Origin: Klebsiella pneumoniae
GTDB lineage: Bacteria; Pseudomonadota; Gammaproteobacteria; Pseudomonadales; Azotimanducaceae
Reading direction: 5' to 3'
NCBI GenBank assembly: GCA_945878745.1
Contig: CAMDVY010000036.1
Span: forward strand, 1 to 12,442
DNA length: 12,442 bases
This document shows positions 1 to 6,700 of this stretch, one piece after another. A program made the translations under genes and the position numbers. Under the pieces are notes generated by a model. It was not told the origin of the DNA. It made no database searches and saw only the letters and a list, made by a program, of their open reading frames with translations. Each line of letters starts with the position of its first letter. Within the stretch, counting starts at the first letter, position 1.

Positions 1-75
1 TCGTGAAGTAGACTGTAAACGTCTCGAATCGCCTGAGGGGCGACTTGAAGCGACTGATCGGGCACCTAAAGCATT
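1..75 (+). other. Spacer upstream of tRNA-Trp, possibly starting with the tail of tuf
   Basis: The first 11 bases can be read as the last two whole codons of a gene ending in Val-Lys, then TAG at 9-11. In many gammaproteobacteria the gene before tRNA-Trp/secE is tuf (EF-Tu), whose C-terminus is a similar short hydrophobic-basic tail. Two codons cannot prove this, so it is an inference from gene order. The rest holds a small hairpin (29-33 with 39-43, TCGCC/GGCGA) without a T run. No convincing promoter is visible, so the tRNA is probably co-transcribed from upstream. Confidence 0.3.
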
Positions 76-151
76 AGGCCAGTAGCTCAATTGGCAGAGC
101 GGCGGTCTCCAAACCCGCAGGTTGGGGGTTCGATTCCCTCCTGGCCTGCCA
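76..151 (+). tRNA. trpT: tRNA-Trp (anticodon CCA)
   Basis: The 76-nt cloverleaf folds by eye. The acceptor stem 76-82 pairs fully with 141-147, with A1-U72 and discriminator G73 at 148. The 3' CCA (149-151) is encoded. The D arm is GCTC/GAGC (85-88 with 97-100), and the T stem is GGGGG with CCCTC, containing one G-U pair. The anticodon CCA lies at 109-111 in a seven-base loop, giving tryptophan identity; G73 and A1-U72 are known TrpRS determinants. One oddity is that the last anticodon-stem pair is T106/C114 (positions 31 and 39), a U-C mismatch where E. coli has U-A. The secE start lies 28 bases downstream, so the tRNA is probably cut out of a longer tuf-secE-nusG transcript. The symbol follows E. 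coli usage. Confidence 0.97.
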
Positions 152-179
152 CTACTGGCAAGATAGAGGTTGGATACGC

Positions 180-551
180 GTGACAACTAGTTCAGAAGTC
201 GGAACTTCAGCAGCTCTGGATTGGGCCAAGGGGCTCGTTGTCGCGATCCTTGCTACGGGCGCAATTGTTGGGAACTGGTATTTTCAGGACCAGTCCCTGT
301 TGTTACGGGTAGTCGGGGTTCTCCTGGTTGGTGGCGCCGCAATATACGTTGGCTCGCTTACCGAGAAGGGAGTGGAAGCGCTTGAACTGAGTCGCGAGGC
401 GCGAAGTGAAATACGACGCGTCGTGTGGCCGACCAATCAGGAGACGACTCAGACAACACTCGTTGTGCTGGTCCTGATTGCCGTCTTTTCGCTGTTGTTG
501 TGGCTGCTGGATTGGGCGCTCAGCGCCTTTGTGACAGCAGTTATTGGATAG
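180..551 (+). CDS. secE: SecE, protein translocase subunit
   Basis: SecE is the small essential membrane subunit of the SecYEG channel; it clamps SecY and stabilises it in the inner membrane. The 123-residue protein has three predicted transmembrane helices at about 13-35, 40-58 and 92-118. E. coli SecE (127 aa) also has three, whereas many bacteria keep only the last. The hallmark cytoplasmic amphipathic segment before the third helix is present: a Glu-Ala-Arg-rich stretch, then Arg-Arg-Val-Val-Trp-Pro-Thr (residues 79-85). The start is GTG at 180. A GAGG motif at 166-169 supports it, about 10 bases upstream, and no better in-frame start exists. The gene lies between tRNA-Trp and nusG, the usual secE-nusG pair, and is presumably translated from the same transcript. 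Confidence 0.96.
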   Translation: MTTSSEVGTSAALDWAKGLVVAILATGAIVGNWYFQDQSLLLRVVGVLLVGGAAIYVGSLTEKGVEALELSREARSEIRRVVWPTNQETTQTTLVVLVLIAVFSLLLWLLDWALSAFVTAVIG

Positions 552-622
552 CGTTGGAATTACTGTGGGTTGTTTCAAGTCTCGAGTGACCGGTTCTACG
601 GCGTAAACAGGAAGATAGCGAA

Positions 623-1156
623 ATGGCAAAGAGATGGTACGTCGTGCACGCCTATTCCGGTTTCGAGAAAAGTGTTGCACGCGCATTGAAAGAGCGGGTT
701 GCTCTTTCATCGCTCGGTGAGTTTTTCAATGAAATTCTTGTGCCGTCTGAAGAAGTGGTTGAGATGCGAGCCGGTCAAAAGCGACGCAGTGAGCGCAAAT
801 TCTTTCCGGGCTACGTGCTGGTGGAAATGGAACTGAATGACGAGACATGGCACCTCGTGAAAGAAACGCCTCGCGTGATGGGTTTCATCGGCGGTAAAGC
901 TGACAAGCCCGCCCCGCTATCAGACAGGGAAGCACAAGCGATCCTTGATCGAATCAGGGTAGGCAGTGAGAAAGCGACACCCAAAACGGTTTTCGAGCCA
1001 GGCGAGGTTGTTCGCGTCGTAGATGGACCGTTCAACGACTTCAACGGCATCGTCGAAGAAGTGAATTACGAAAAGAACCGCCTCAACGTGGCGGTCACCA
1101 TATTCGGTCGTTCGACTCCAGTCGAACTGGATTTCAGTCAAGTCGAAAAGGCCTGA
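623..1156 (+). CDS. nusG: Transcription termination/antitermination factor NusG
   Basis: NusG binds the clamp helices of RNA polymerase. It suppresses pausing and, through its C-terminal domain, contacts either ribosomal protein S10 or Rho. The protein is 177 residues (181 in E. coli). The N-terminal NGN domain covers roughly residues 1-115 and opens with the typical Arg-Trp-Tyr-Val-Val-His-Ala-Tyr-Ser-Gly-Phe-Glu motif. The KOW domain follows from about residue 122, with Gly-Pro-Phe-Asn-Asp-Phe-Asn-Gly, and ends in the near-invariant Pro-Val-Glu-Leu-Asp-Phe-Ser-Gln-Val-Glu-Lys. F161 corresponds to E. coli F165, a residue in the S10/Rho contact surface. The ATG start has an AGGAAG ribosome-binding site at 609-614, eight bases upstream. 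A 71-base spacer separates it from secE. An imperfect 8-bp hairpin (1153-1160 with 1173-1180) overlaps the nusG stop codon. Confidence 0.98.
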   Translation: MAKRWYVVHAYSGFEKSVARALKERVALSSLGEFFNEILVPSEEVVEMRAGQKRRSERKFFPGYVLVEMELNDETWHLVKETPRVMGFIGGKADKPAPLSDREAQAILDRIRVGSEKATPKTVFEPGEVVRVVDGPFNDFNGIVEEVNYEKNRLNVAVTIFGRSTPVELDFSQVEKA

Positions 1157-1316
1157 CGAAGCGCACGTTCGATTCGTCGGACGGTGTGGACATGTGGCAT
1201 GCAATACCGCATGCACAAACGAAACGAGCCTCTTTGTCGATCTCGACCCGAGGTAAACGTAGGCGGGGAGTACGAGCCTAAAGCGGCAGTACGTTAGCAC
1301 CCAAACAGGAGCAGAT
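1157..1316 (+). promoter_or_regulatory. rplK leader with hairpins and a candidate L1 operator
   Basis: This spacer contains no gene. Three structures are visible. One hairpin spans the nusG stop (1153-1180). The second is a 9-bp stem built on two copies of GCATGC, 1193-1217, with one bulged G (1196) and loop 1203-1208. The third is a composite fold just before the ribosome-binding site. In it GGG (1266-1268) pairs with CCC (1300-1302), GTAC (1270-1273) with GTAC (1289-1292), and GCC (1276-1278) with GGC (1285-1287), leaving an asymmetric 3' internal loop (1293-1299). In E. coli, excess L1 represses rplK-rplA by binding an rRNA-like site near the rplK start. The third fold is in the right place and has two short helices around an asymmetric loop, so I infer it is the L1 site. 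No clear promoter hexamers were found, though a promoter ahead of rplK is expected from E. coli. Confidence 0.45.
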
Positions 1317-1748
1317 ATGGCAAGCAAGATCACTGCATACGTCAAGTTGCAGGTGAAGGCCGGGCAGGCCAATCCCAGCCCGCCGGTTGGTCCGGCGCTG
1401 GGTCAGCACGGGGTTAACATCATGGACTTCTGCAAGTCCTTTAACGCGCAGACCCAGCATCTCGAACTGGGGTTGCCGATACCCGTAATTATCACAGTGT
1501 ATTCAGACCGTTCGTATACGTTCGTGATGAAGACACCACCGGCTTCGGTGCTCCTTAGAAAGGCGATCGGGATTACTAAAGGAAGCGCGACTCCAAATTC
1601 GGTAAAGGTCGGCAAAGCGACTCGGGCTCAACTCGAAGACGTTGCAAGGCTGAAGATGCCGGATTTGACAGCCGCTGATCTGGATGCTGCCGTGCGGACT
1701 ATCGCAGGCAGTGCTCGAAGTGCCGGAATCGATGTGGAGGGAGTATAG
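1317..1748 (+). CDS. rplK: 50S ribosomal protein L11
   Basis: L11 binds the GTPase-associated centre of 23S rRNA at the base of the L7/L12 stalk. There it takes part in factor binding and, in relatives, in RelA activation; it is also the binding context for thiopeptide antibiotics. The 143-residue length matches the family (142 in E. coli). The N-terminal domain has the proline-rich switch segment Asn-Pro-Ser-Pro-Pro-Val-Gly-Pro-Ala-Leu-Gly-Gln-His-Gly-Val-Asn-Ile. The C-terminal RNA-binding domain has the Lys-Thr-Pro-Pro-Ala and Gly-Ile-Thr-Lys-Gly-Ser segments and ends with an Ala-Arg-Ser-Ala-Gly-Ile stretch. The ATG has AGGAG at 1307-1311, five bases upstream. The stop TAG directly abuts the rplA ATG, so the two are almost certainly translationally coupled, as expected if L1 controls both from the leader. 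Confidence 0.98.
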   Translation: MASKITAYVKLQVKAGQANPSPPVGPALGQHGVNIMDFCKSFNAQTQHLELGLPIPVIITVYSDRSYTFVMKTPPASVLLRKAIGITKGSATPNSVKVGKATRAQLEDVARLKMPDLTAADLDAAVRTIAGSARSAGIDVEGV

Positions 1749-2444
1749 ATGCCTAAGCTCACGAAACGGATGCAGATCATCGAGAGTAAAGTTGATCGGA
1801 CCAAAGCTTACCCGATCGATGAAGCAGTCAACCTGCTAACAGAAATTGCCAAGACAAAGTTTGTCGAATCAATCGATGTCTCGATCAATCTGGGCGTGGA
1901 TCCGCGCAAGTCCGATCAGGTGGTTCGTGGCGCGACGACACTACCCCATGGCACCGGCAAGACAACGCGAGTCGCAGTGTTTGCTCAAGGCGCGGCTGCT
2001 GATGCAGCAAAGAATGCTGGCGCTGACATCGTTGGTCTCGAAGATCTCGCTGAGCAGGTGAAAGCTGGCAATCTGGACTTCGATGTTGTGATTGCCTCCC
2101 CGGACACGATGCGCATCGTCGGCCAGTTAGGAAAAATTCTCGGGCCTCGTGGCTTGATGCCGAACCCGAAGACCGGGACCGTAACGCCAGATGTTGCGAC
2201 AGCGGTGAAGAATGCAAAAGCTGGTCAAGTACAGTTTCGTACTGACAAGGCCGGCATCATTCATGGCAGCCTAGGCAAAGTTGGTTTTGGTTCCGTGCAG
2301 GTTAAGGAAAACCTTGAGGCTTTGTTGAGCGACCTTCGTCGCGCCAAGCCTGCTTCCGCAAAAGGTATCTACCTGAAGAAGATCATGCTCTCCACGACGA
2401 TGGGTCCGGGAGTCCTGGTAGATCAATCCTCATTGGAGGCCTGA
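1749..2444 (+). CDS. rplA: 50S ribosomal protein L1
   Basis: L1 forms the mobile L1 stalk of the large subunit, which helps move deacylated tRNA out of the E site. In E. coli it also represses its own operon by binding the rplK leader. The protein has 231 residues (about 234 in E. coli). The family signature Leu-Gly-Pro-Arg-Gly-Leu-Met-Pro-Asn-Pro-Lys-Thr-Gly-Thr-Val begins at residue 131, in the domain II region. Domain I is formed by the N- and C-terminal parts, including Phe-Val-Glu-Ser-Ile-Asp-Val near residue 38 and Gly-Lys-Val-Gly-Phe-Gly near residue 176. The ATG follows the rplK stop with no gap, and its Shine-Dalgarno GGAGGGAG (1736-1743) lies inside the end of rplK. This favours coupled translation and equal output of L11 and L1. 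Confidence 0.98.
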   Translation: MPKLTKRMQIIESKVDRTKAYPIDEAVNLLTEIAKTKFVESIDVSINLGVDPRKSDQVVRGATTLPHGTGKTTRVAVFAQGAAADAAKNAGADIVGLEDLAEQVKAGNLDFDVVIASPDTMRIVGQLGKILGPRGLMPNPKTGTVTPDVATAVKNAKAGQVQFRTDKAGIIHGSLGKVGFGSVQVKENLEALLSDLRRAKPASAKGIYLKKIMLSTTMGPGVLVDQSSLEA

Positions 2445-2699
2445 GCGCACAAGGCAGTTTAGATCAGACAAGTTTGAAGGAGTGTTGCCGCCCGGCATGT
2501 TCGGGCGGTCAGCACAACCGTCAAAAACCGTATGGCGGCCGTACTTCGGTACACAAGCCTTAATGCAATGCCTACGTAGACGGCCTGGCTCAATTCCGTG
2601 GAACGCAGTCTGTTCCTGGCTTGGAGTCGCCGTATGGTTCATGCAGTGCAAGTGCGTGAATAAACAAAACGGATATCGGCGATATCCAAGGAGTAAACA
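2445..2699 (+). promoter_or_regulatory. rplJ leader: L10-type autoregulatory RNA plus flanking hairpins
   Basis: This 255-base stretch has no gene but is densely structured. A 13-bp hairpin (2482-2494 with 2502-2515) comes first; it has a bulged C2510 and two G-U pairs. The L10 core follows at 2518-2583: CCGTC (2518-2522) pairs with GACGG (2579-2583), CGTA (2529-2532) with TACG (2573-2576), GGC (2534-2536) with GCC (2570-2572), and GGC (2537-2539) with GCC (2557-2559). It is capped by GTAC-TTCG-GTAC (2541-2552). The 3' bulge around CTTAAT (2559-2564) and the segment CGTAGACGG (2575-2583) are what I recall from the E. coli L10 leader, where L10(L12)4 binds at a kink-turn. Further hairpins lie at 2600-2616, 2638-2660 (8 bp) and 2671-2687. 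By analogy, free L10-L7/L12 complex represses rplJ and rplL translation from here. A promoter is expected in the region but none is evident. Confidence 0.85.
2671..2693 (+). promoter_or_regulatory. Hairpin directly against the rplJ ribosome-binding site
   Basis: A perfect 7-bp stem, GGATATC (2671-2677) with GATATCC (2681-2687) and a three-base GGC loop, ends one base before AAGGAG (2688-2693), the rplJ Shine-Dalgarno. The GTG start at 2700 is six bases further on. The hairpin does not cover the site itself. It could instead fix the accessible window, or act as the end point of the upstream leader switch. The function is inferred. Confidence 0.6.
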
Positions 2700-3230
2700 G
2701 TGGCACTGAGACTCGAGCAAAAACAGATCATTGTTGCCGAGGTCAACGAAGTTGCGGTGAAAGCCCTATCGGCAGTGCTGGCAGATTACCGAGGCATGAC
2801 GGTGACGCAACTGACAAGCATGCGCAAACGTGCGCGCGAGTCAGGCGTATACATTCGTGTTATTCGGAACACGCTCGCTCGACGAGCGTTGCAAGGAACG
2901 GAGTATGAGTGTCTCCAGGAGGCATTTACCGGACCAACTCTGCTGGCATTTTCGAAGGAAGATCCCGGCGCCGCTGCTCGTCTGCTGAAGGACTGCGCTA
3001 AGGAGTACGACAAACTCCAGATCAAAGCGTTGTCGATCGGCGGCAAGTTGTTGGCGGCCAGTGATATCGATCGCTTGGCCAAGCTCCCAACCAAAGAGCA
3101 GGCACTGGCGATGTTGTTGGCTGTACTGCAAGCACCAATCGCAAAACTGGCGCGCACGATGAACGAAGTTCCGAGCAAGCTGGTACGTACGATTGCGGCC
3201 ATTCGAGACCAAAAAGAGGCGGCAGTTTGA
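2700..3230 (+). CDS. rplJ: 50S ribosomal protein L10
   Basis: L10 is the base of the ribosomal stalk. Its N-terminal domain binds 23S rRNA beside L11, and its C-terminal helix holds the L7/L12 dimers that recruit translational GTPases. The protein is 176 residues, about ten longer than E. coli L10 (165). Recognisable parts are the N-terminal Ala-Leu-Arg-Leu-Glu-Gln-Lys, the Ala-Asp-Tyr-Arg-Gly-Met-Thr-Val motif near residue 28, Val-Ile-Arg-Asn-Thr-Leu-Ala-Arg-Arg-Ala near residue 54, and the Leu-Pro-Thr-Lys-Glu-Gln-Ala-Leu segment before a long C-terminal helix. The start is GTG with AAGGAG six bases upstream; no nearby ATG fits better. The gene follows the L10 leader and precedes rplL by 47 bases, the standard pair. 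L10 with L7/L12 is the expected repressor of its own message. Confidence 0.98.
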   Translation: MALRLEQKQIIVAEVNEVAVKALSAVLADYRGMTVTQLTSMRKRARESGVYIRVIRNTLARRALQGTEYECLQEAFTGPTLLAFSKEDPGAAARLLKDCAKEYDKLQIKALSIGGKLLAASDIDRLAKLPTKEQALAMLLAVLQAPIAKLARTMNEVPSKLVRTIAAIRDQKEAAV

Positions 3231-3277
3231 CTGTCAGCGCGAACAGAACGAATTGAGAGAAAACAGGAGAACACATA

Positions 3278-3658
3278 ATGGCATTGTCCAAAGACGAAAT
3301 TCTTGAAGCGATCGCTCAGATGAGCGTGATGGATGTAGTCGAGTTGATCTCGGCTATGGAAGAGAAGTTTGGTGTGACCGCGGCTGTCGCCGTTGCTGCA
3401 GCTCCTGCTGCTGCAGCCGATGGTGGTGGTGCAGTGGTTGAAGAGCAGACCGAATTCACGGTCATCCTGAAGGCCGCAGGTGAGAAAAAGGTCAACGTGA
3501 TCAAGGTTGTTCGCGCGTTGACTGGTTTGGGATTGAAAGAAGCCAAGGACGTGGTTGATCAAGCACCGTCGAATGTCAAAGAAGGCATCAGCAAAGCTGA
3601 AGCCGAGGACGTGAAGAAGCAGCTCGAAGAAGCTGGCGCTTCGGTGGAGTTGAAGTAG
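3278..3658 (+). CDS. rplL: 50S ribosomal protein L7/L12
   Basis: L7/L12 is the multi-copy acidic stalk protein that contacts EF-Tu, EF-G and other GTPases. The 126 residues (121 in E. coli) divide as expected. An N-terminal dimerisation and L10-binding domain (about 1-33) carries Met-Ser-Val-Met-Asp-Val-Val-Glu-Leu-Ile-Ser-Ala-Met-Glu-Glu-Lys-Phe-Gly. It is followed by a flexible Ala-rich hinge (about 34-55) with a Gly-Gly-Gly insert that accounts for the extra length. The globular C-terminal domain contains Gly-Leu-Gly-Leu-Lys-Glu-Ala-Lys-Asp-Val-Val, the factor-binding helix. The ATG has AGGAG at 3265-3269 with eight-base spacing, a strong site that suits the higher molar need for L7/L12 over L10. 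The spacer after it holds an attenuator-like hairpin. Confidence 0.99.
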   Translation: MALSKDEILEAIAQMSVMDVVELISAMEEKFGVTAAVAVAAAPAAAADGGGAVVEEQTEFTVILKAAGEKKVNVIKVVRALTGLGLKEAKDVVDQAPSNVKEGISKAEAEDVKKQLEEAGASVELK

Positions 3659-3660
3659 TT

Positions 3661-3675
3661 CGCGTTGATAACGCG
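3661..3675 (+). other. Short perfect hairpin after rplL
   Basis: CGCGTT (3661-3666) and AACGCG (3670-3675) form a 6-bp stem with a GAT loop, three bases past the rplL stop. No T run follows, so it is more likely a 3'-end stabiliser or processing element than a terminator. The role is inferred. Confidence 0.5.
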
Positions 3676-3695
3676 CGACTGCTGTTCTGCAAGCG

Positions 3696-3730
3696 GGCTG
3701 GCACACGGGGAATCCTGTGTGCTGGCCTTT
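3696..3730 (+). terminator. Attenuator-like terminator hairpin between rplL and rpoB
   Basis: The arms 3696-3706 and 3717-3727 form an 11-bp stem containing two adjacent wobble pairs (T3699-G3724 and G3700-T3723). Three more pairs (3707-3709 with 3714-3716) close a GAAT loop, giving 14 pairs in all. Only TTT (3728-3730) follows, so termination should be partial. E. coli has a partial terminator in the same spacer that reduces rpoBC transcription relative to rplJL. Position and shape here fit the same job. Confidence 0.7.
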
Positions 3731-3731
3731 A

Positions 3732-3771
3732 GCTGTTGCCTGATGGCCGTAACATCAACAGCCTGGGCAAC
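3732..3771 (+). other. Second rplL-rpoB spacer hairpin (possible processing site)
   Basis: Two mutually exclusive folds are possible. In the first, GCTGTTG (3732-3738) pairs with CAACAGC (3756-3762). In the second, GTTGCC (3735-3740) pairs with GGCAAC (3766-3771), with TGATG (3741-3745) on CATCA (3753-3757) inside it. The E. coli spacer contains an RNase III cleavage site here. Whether this one is cleaved cannot be told from sequence. The rpoB ribosome-binding site begins about ten bases later. Confidence 0.45.
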
Positions 3772-3793
3772 GTAACACTTCTGGGAGAAACGT

Positions 3794-6700
3794 ATGGCGT
3801 ATAGCTTTACCGAGAAAAAGCGGATTCGGAAGGACTTTGGCAAGCTTCCTGAGGCGGTCGAGTTGCCGTATCTGCTTGCTATCCAGGTCGATTCCTATAG
3901 TCACTTCCTCCAGATCGGGAAAGGACCGGAGCAACGAACAGACGTTGGTCTGCACACTGCGTTTCGCTCCGTGTTTCCAATTGTCAGTTATTCCGGAAGT
4001 GCGGCACTCGAGTACGTCGACTACCGACTAGGTACGCCGCCTTTCAACGTGAAGGAGTGCATGCTTCGCGGCTCCACCTACGCCGCGCCCCTGCGCGTCA
4101 AAGTACGTTTGATCATTTATGACAAGGAGTCAGGTAACAAGGCCATCAAGGACGTAAAGGAACAAGAAGTGTACATGGGCGAAATTCCGCTCATGACTGA
4201 AAACGGCACTTTCGTCGTGAATGGCACCGAACGCGTTGTGGTTTCGCAGCTGCACAGATCCCCCGGTGTCTTTTTTGATCACGACCGAGGAAAGACACAT
4301 TCGTCGGGCAAGCTACTCTATTCCGCACGAGTCATTCCCTACCGTGGTTCATGGCTCGACTTCGAATTTGATCCGAAGGACTGCGTGTTCGTTCGGATCG
4401 ACCGTCGACGCAAACTGCCGGCGACGATTCTATTGCGCGCACTTGAGTACAAGTCCGAAGAGATTCTTGATCTATTCTTCGAAAAGAACGTATTTCACGT
4501 CAAGGCTGACGGCTTCACGATCGATCTCATTCCAGAGCGTTTGAGAGGCGACGTAGCGACTTTTGACATCACCGATCAAAGTGGGCAAGTCATCGTCGAG
4601 GCCGGCAAGCGGGTGACAGCACGTCACGTCCGAATGCTCGAGCAGAGCGGTCTGAAGACCCTTGATGTGCCACGCGAATATCTTCTTGAAAGAACCGTTG
4701 CGCGAGATCTCGTAGACAAGGCGACGGGTGAGATCATTGTTTCGTGCAACTCGATCATCACCAACGAAATTCTCGACAAGCTGCAGAAATCTGGTGTTTC
4801 TGACGTCGAGACGATTTACACCAATGAACTCGACTGCGGTCCGTTCATGTCGGACACACTGCGTATCGATCCTTCCAGCAATCGCCTGGAGGCGTTGGTC
4901 GAGATCTATCGGATGATGCGTCCTGGAGAGCCACCGACGAAGGAAGCCGCAGAAAACCTGTTCAACAACTTGTTTTTCTCCTCCGAGCGCTACGACCTCA
5001 CGAACGTTGGACGCATGAAGTTCAACCGCCGTCTTGGCCGTGAAGAAATAATCGGCGAAGGCACGCTCGCTCGAGAAGACATCATTGATGTACTGCGCAC
5101 GCTGATCGATATCCGGAACGGCAAAGGTACAGTAGACGATATCGACCACTTGGGTAACCGACGTGTGCGTAGTGTCGGAGAGATGGCGGAAAACGCATTT
5201 CGCGTTGGCCTGATCCGGGTTGAGCGCGCAGTTAAAGAGCGCCTGAGTCTTGCGGAAAGCGAAGGACTCATGCCGCAGGATATGATCAACGCCAAACCGG
5301 TGGCTGCTGCGATCAAGGAATTCTTCGGATCGAGTCAGCTGTCCCAGTTCATGGACCAGAACAACCCGCTATCGGAAGTGACACACAAACGGCGTGTTTC
5401 GGCACTCGGGCCGGGTGGTCTGACGCGAGAGCGTGCCGGATTCGAAGTGCGTGATGTGCACCCGACGCACTATGGTCGTGTCTGCCCAATCGAGACGCCT
5501 GAAGGTCCGAACATTGGACTGATCAACAGTTTGGCGACTTACGCCCGAACCAATGAGTACGGCTTCCTTGAGTCACCCTACCGAAAGGTAATCGATGGCA
5601 AAGTCTCCACGCAGGTTGACTATCTCTCCGCCATTGACGAAGCCGAATTCATCATTGCTCAGGCGAGCGCGATTCTCGACAGTGAAAGCAGATTTACGCA
5701 GGACATGGTGGATGTACGTCACCAGAACGAATTCACTCGGACGAATCGAGAGAACGTCGACTACATGGACGTCTCACCCAAACAGGTCGTATCAGTCGCG
5801 GCGGCGTTGATTCCGTTCCTTGAGCACGACGATGCGAACCGTGCGCTCATGGGCAGTAACATGCAGCGTCAGGCTGTACCGACGTTGCGTGCAGAAAAGC
5901 CGCTGATCGGCACCGGGATGGAGCGTGCTGTAGCAAGAGACTCAGGCGTGTGCGCAATTGCTGCTCGCGGCGGTGTTGTCGACAGTGTTGACGCTGGTCG
6001 TATCGTGGTCCGTGTGGCGGATGCGGAAACGTCTGCCGGTGAAGCCGGTGTGGATATTTACAACCTCACCAAATTCACCCGCTCAAACCAAAGTACGTGT
6101 ATCAATCAACGACCGCTGGTGAAACCTGGTGACGTTATTGCGCGTGGTGATGTTCTTGCCGATGGTCCGTCGGTTGATAAAGGCGAGCTTGCGCTCGGGC
6201 AGAACATGCGCATCGCATTCATGCCGTGGAATGGTTACAACTACGAAGACTCGATCCTTGTATCTGAGCGTGTAGTCCAGGAAGACCGGTTTACCAGCAT
6301 CCACATTCAGGAACTCACCTGTGTGGCGCGTGACAGTCGGCTGGGACCTGAAGAAATCACCTGTGATATTCCGAATGTCGGTGAAGGTGCGCTTTCTAAG
6401 CTGGACGAGTCCGGTGTGGTTTACATCGGTGCAGAAGTACTTGCCGGTGACATCCTCGTTGGCAAGGTCACACCCAAGGGCGAAACCCAGCTCACCCCTG
6501 AAGAAAAACTGCTCCGTGCCATTTTTGGTGAGAAAGCATCGGATGTGAAAGACACCAGTCTGCGTGTTCCGACCAGCGTTAAGGGAACTGTCATCGATGT
6601 GCAGGTTTTCACACGCGATGGAGTCGAGAAGGATCAACGCGCGAAGGACATCGGGCAACAACAACTTGCACAGGTCCGCAAAGACCTCGCTGATGAATTT

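Noticed and set aside
45..72. Possible promoter TTGAAG...TAAAGC before tRNA-Trp
   Set aside because: The -10 matches only three of six positions, and the start would fall inside the mature tRNA.
1234..1259. Possible promoter TTGTCG...TAAACG before rplK
   Set aside because: Spacing is only 14 bases and the -10 match is poor. A promoter is expected here but the sequence does not show it clearly.
2482..2709. Plus-strand open frame of 75 codons in the rplJ leader
   Set aside because: It covers the structured L10 leader, overlaps the rplJ start out of frame, and has no family resemblance.
2786..3706. Minus-strand open frame (306 codons) across rplJ-rplL
   Set aside because: It is antisense to two certain ribosomal protein genes and crosses their spacer; the Ser/Ala/Arg/Cys-rich translation looks like a shadow frame.
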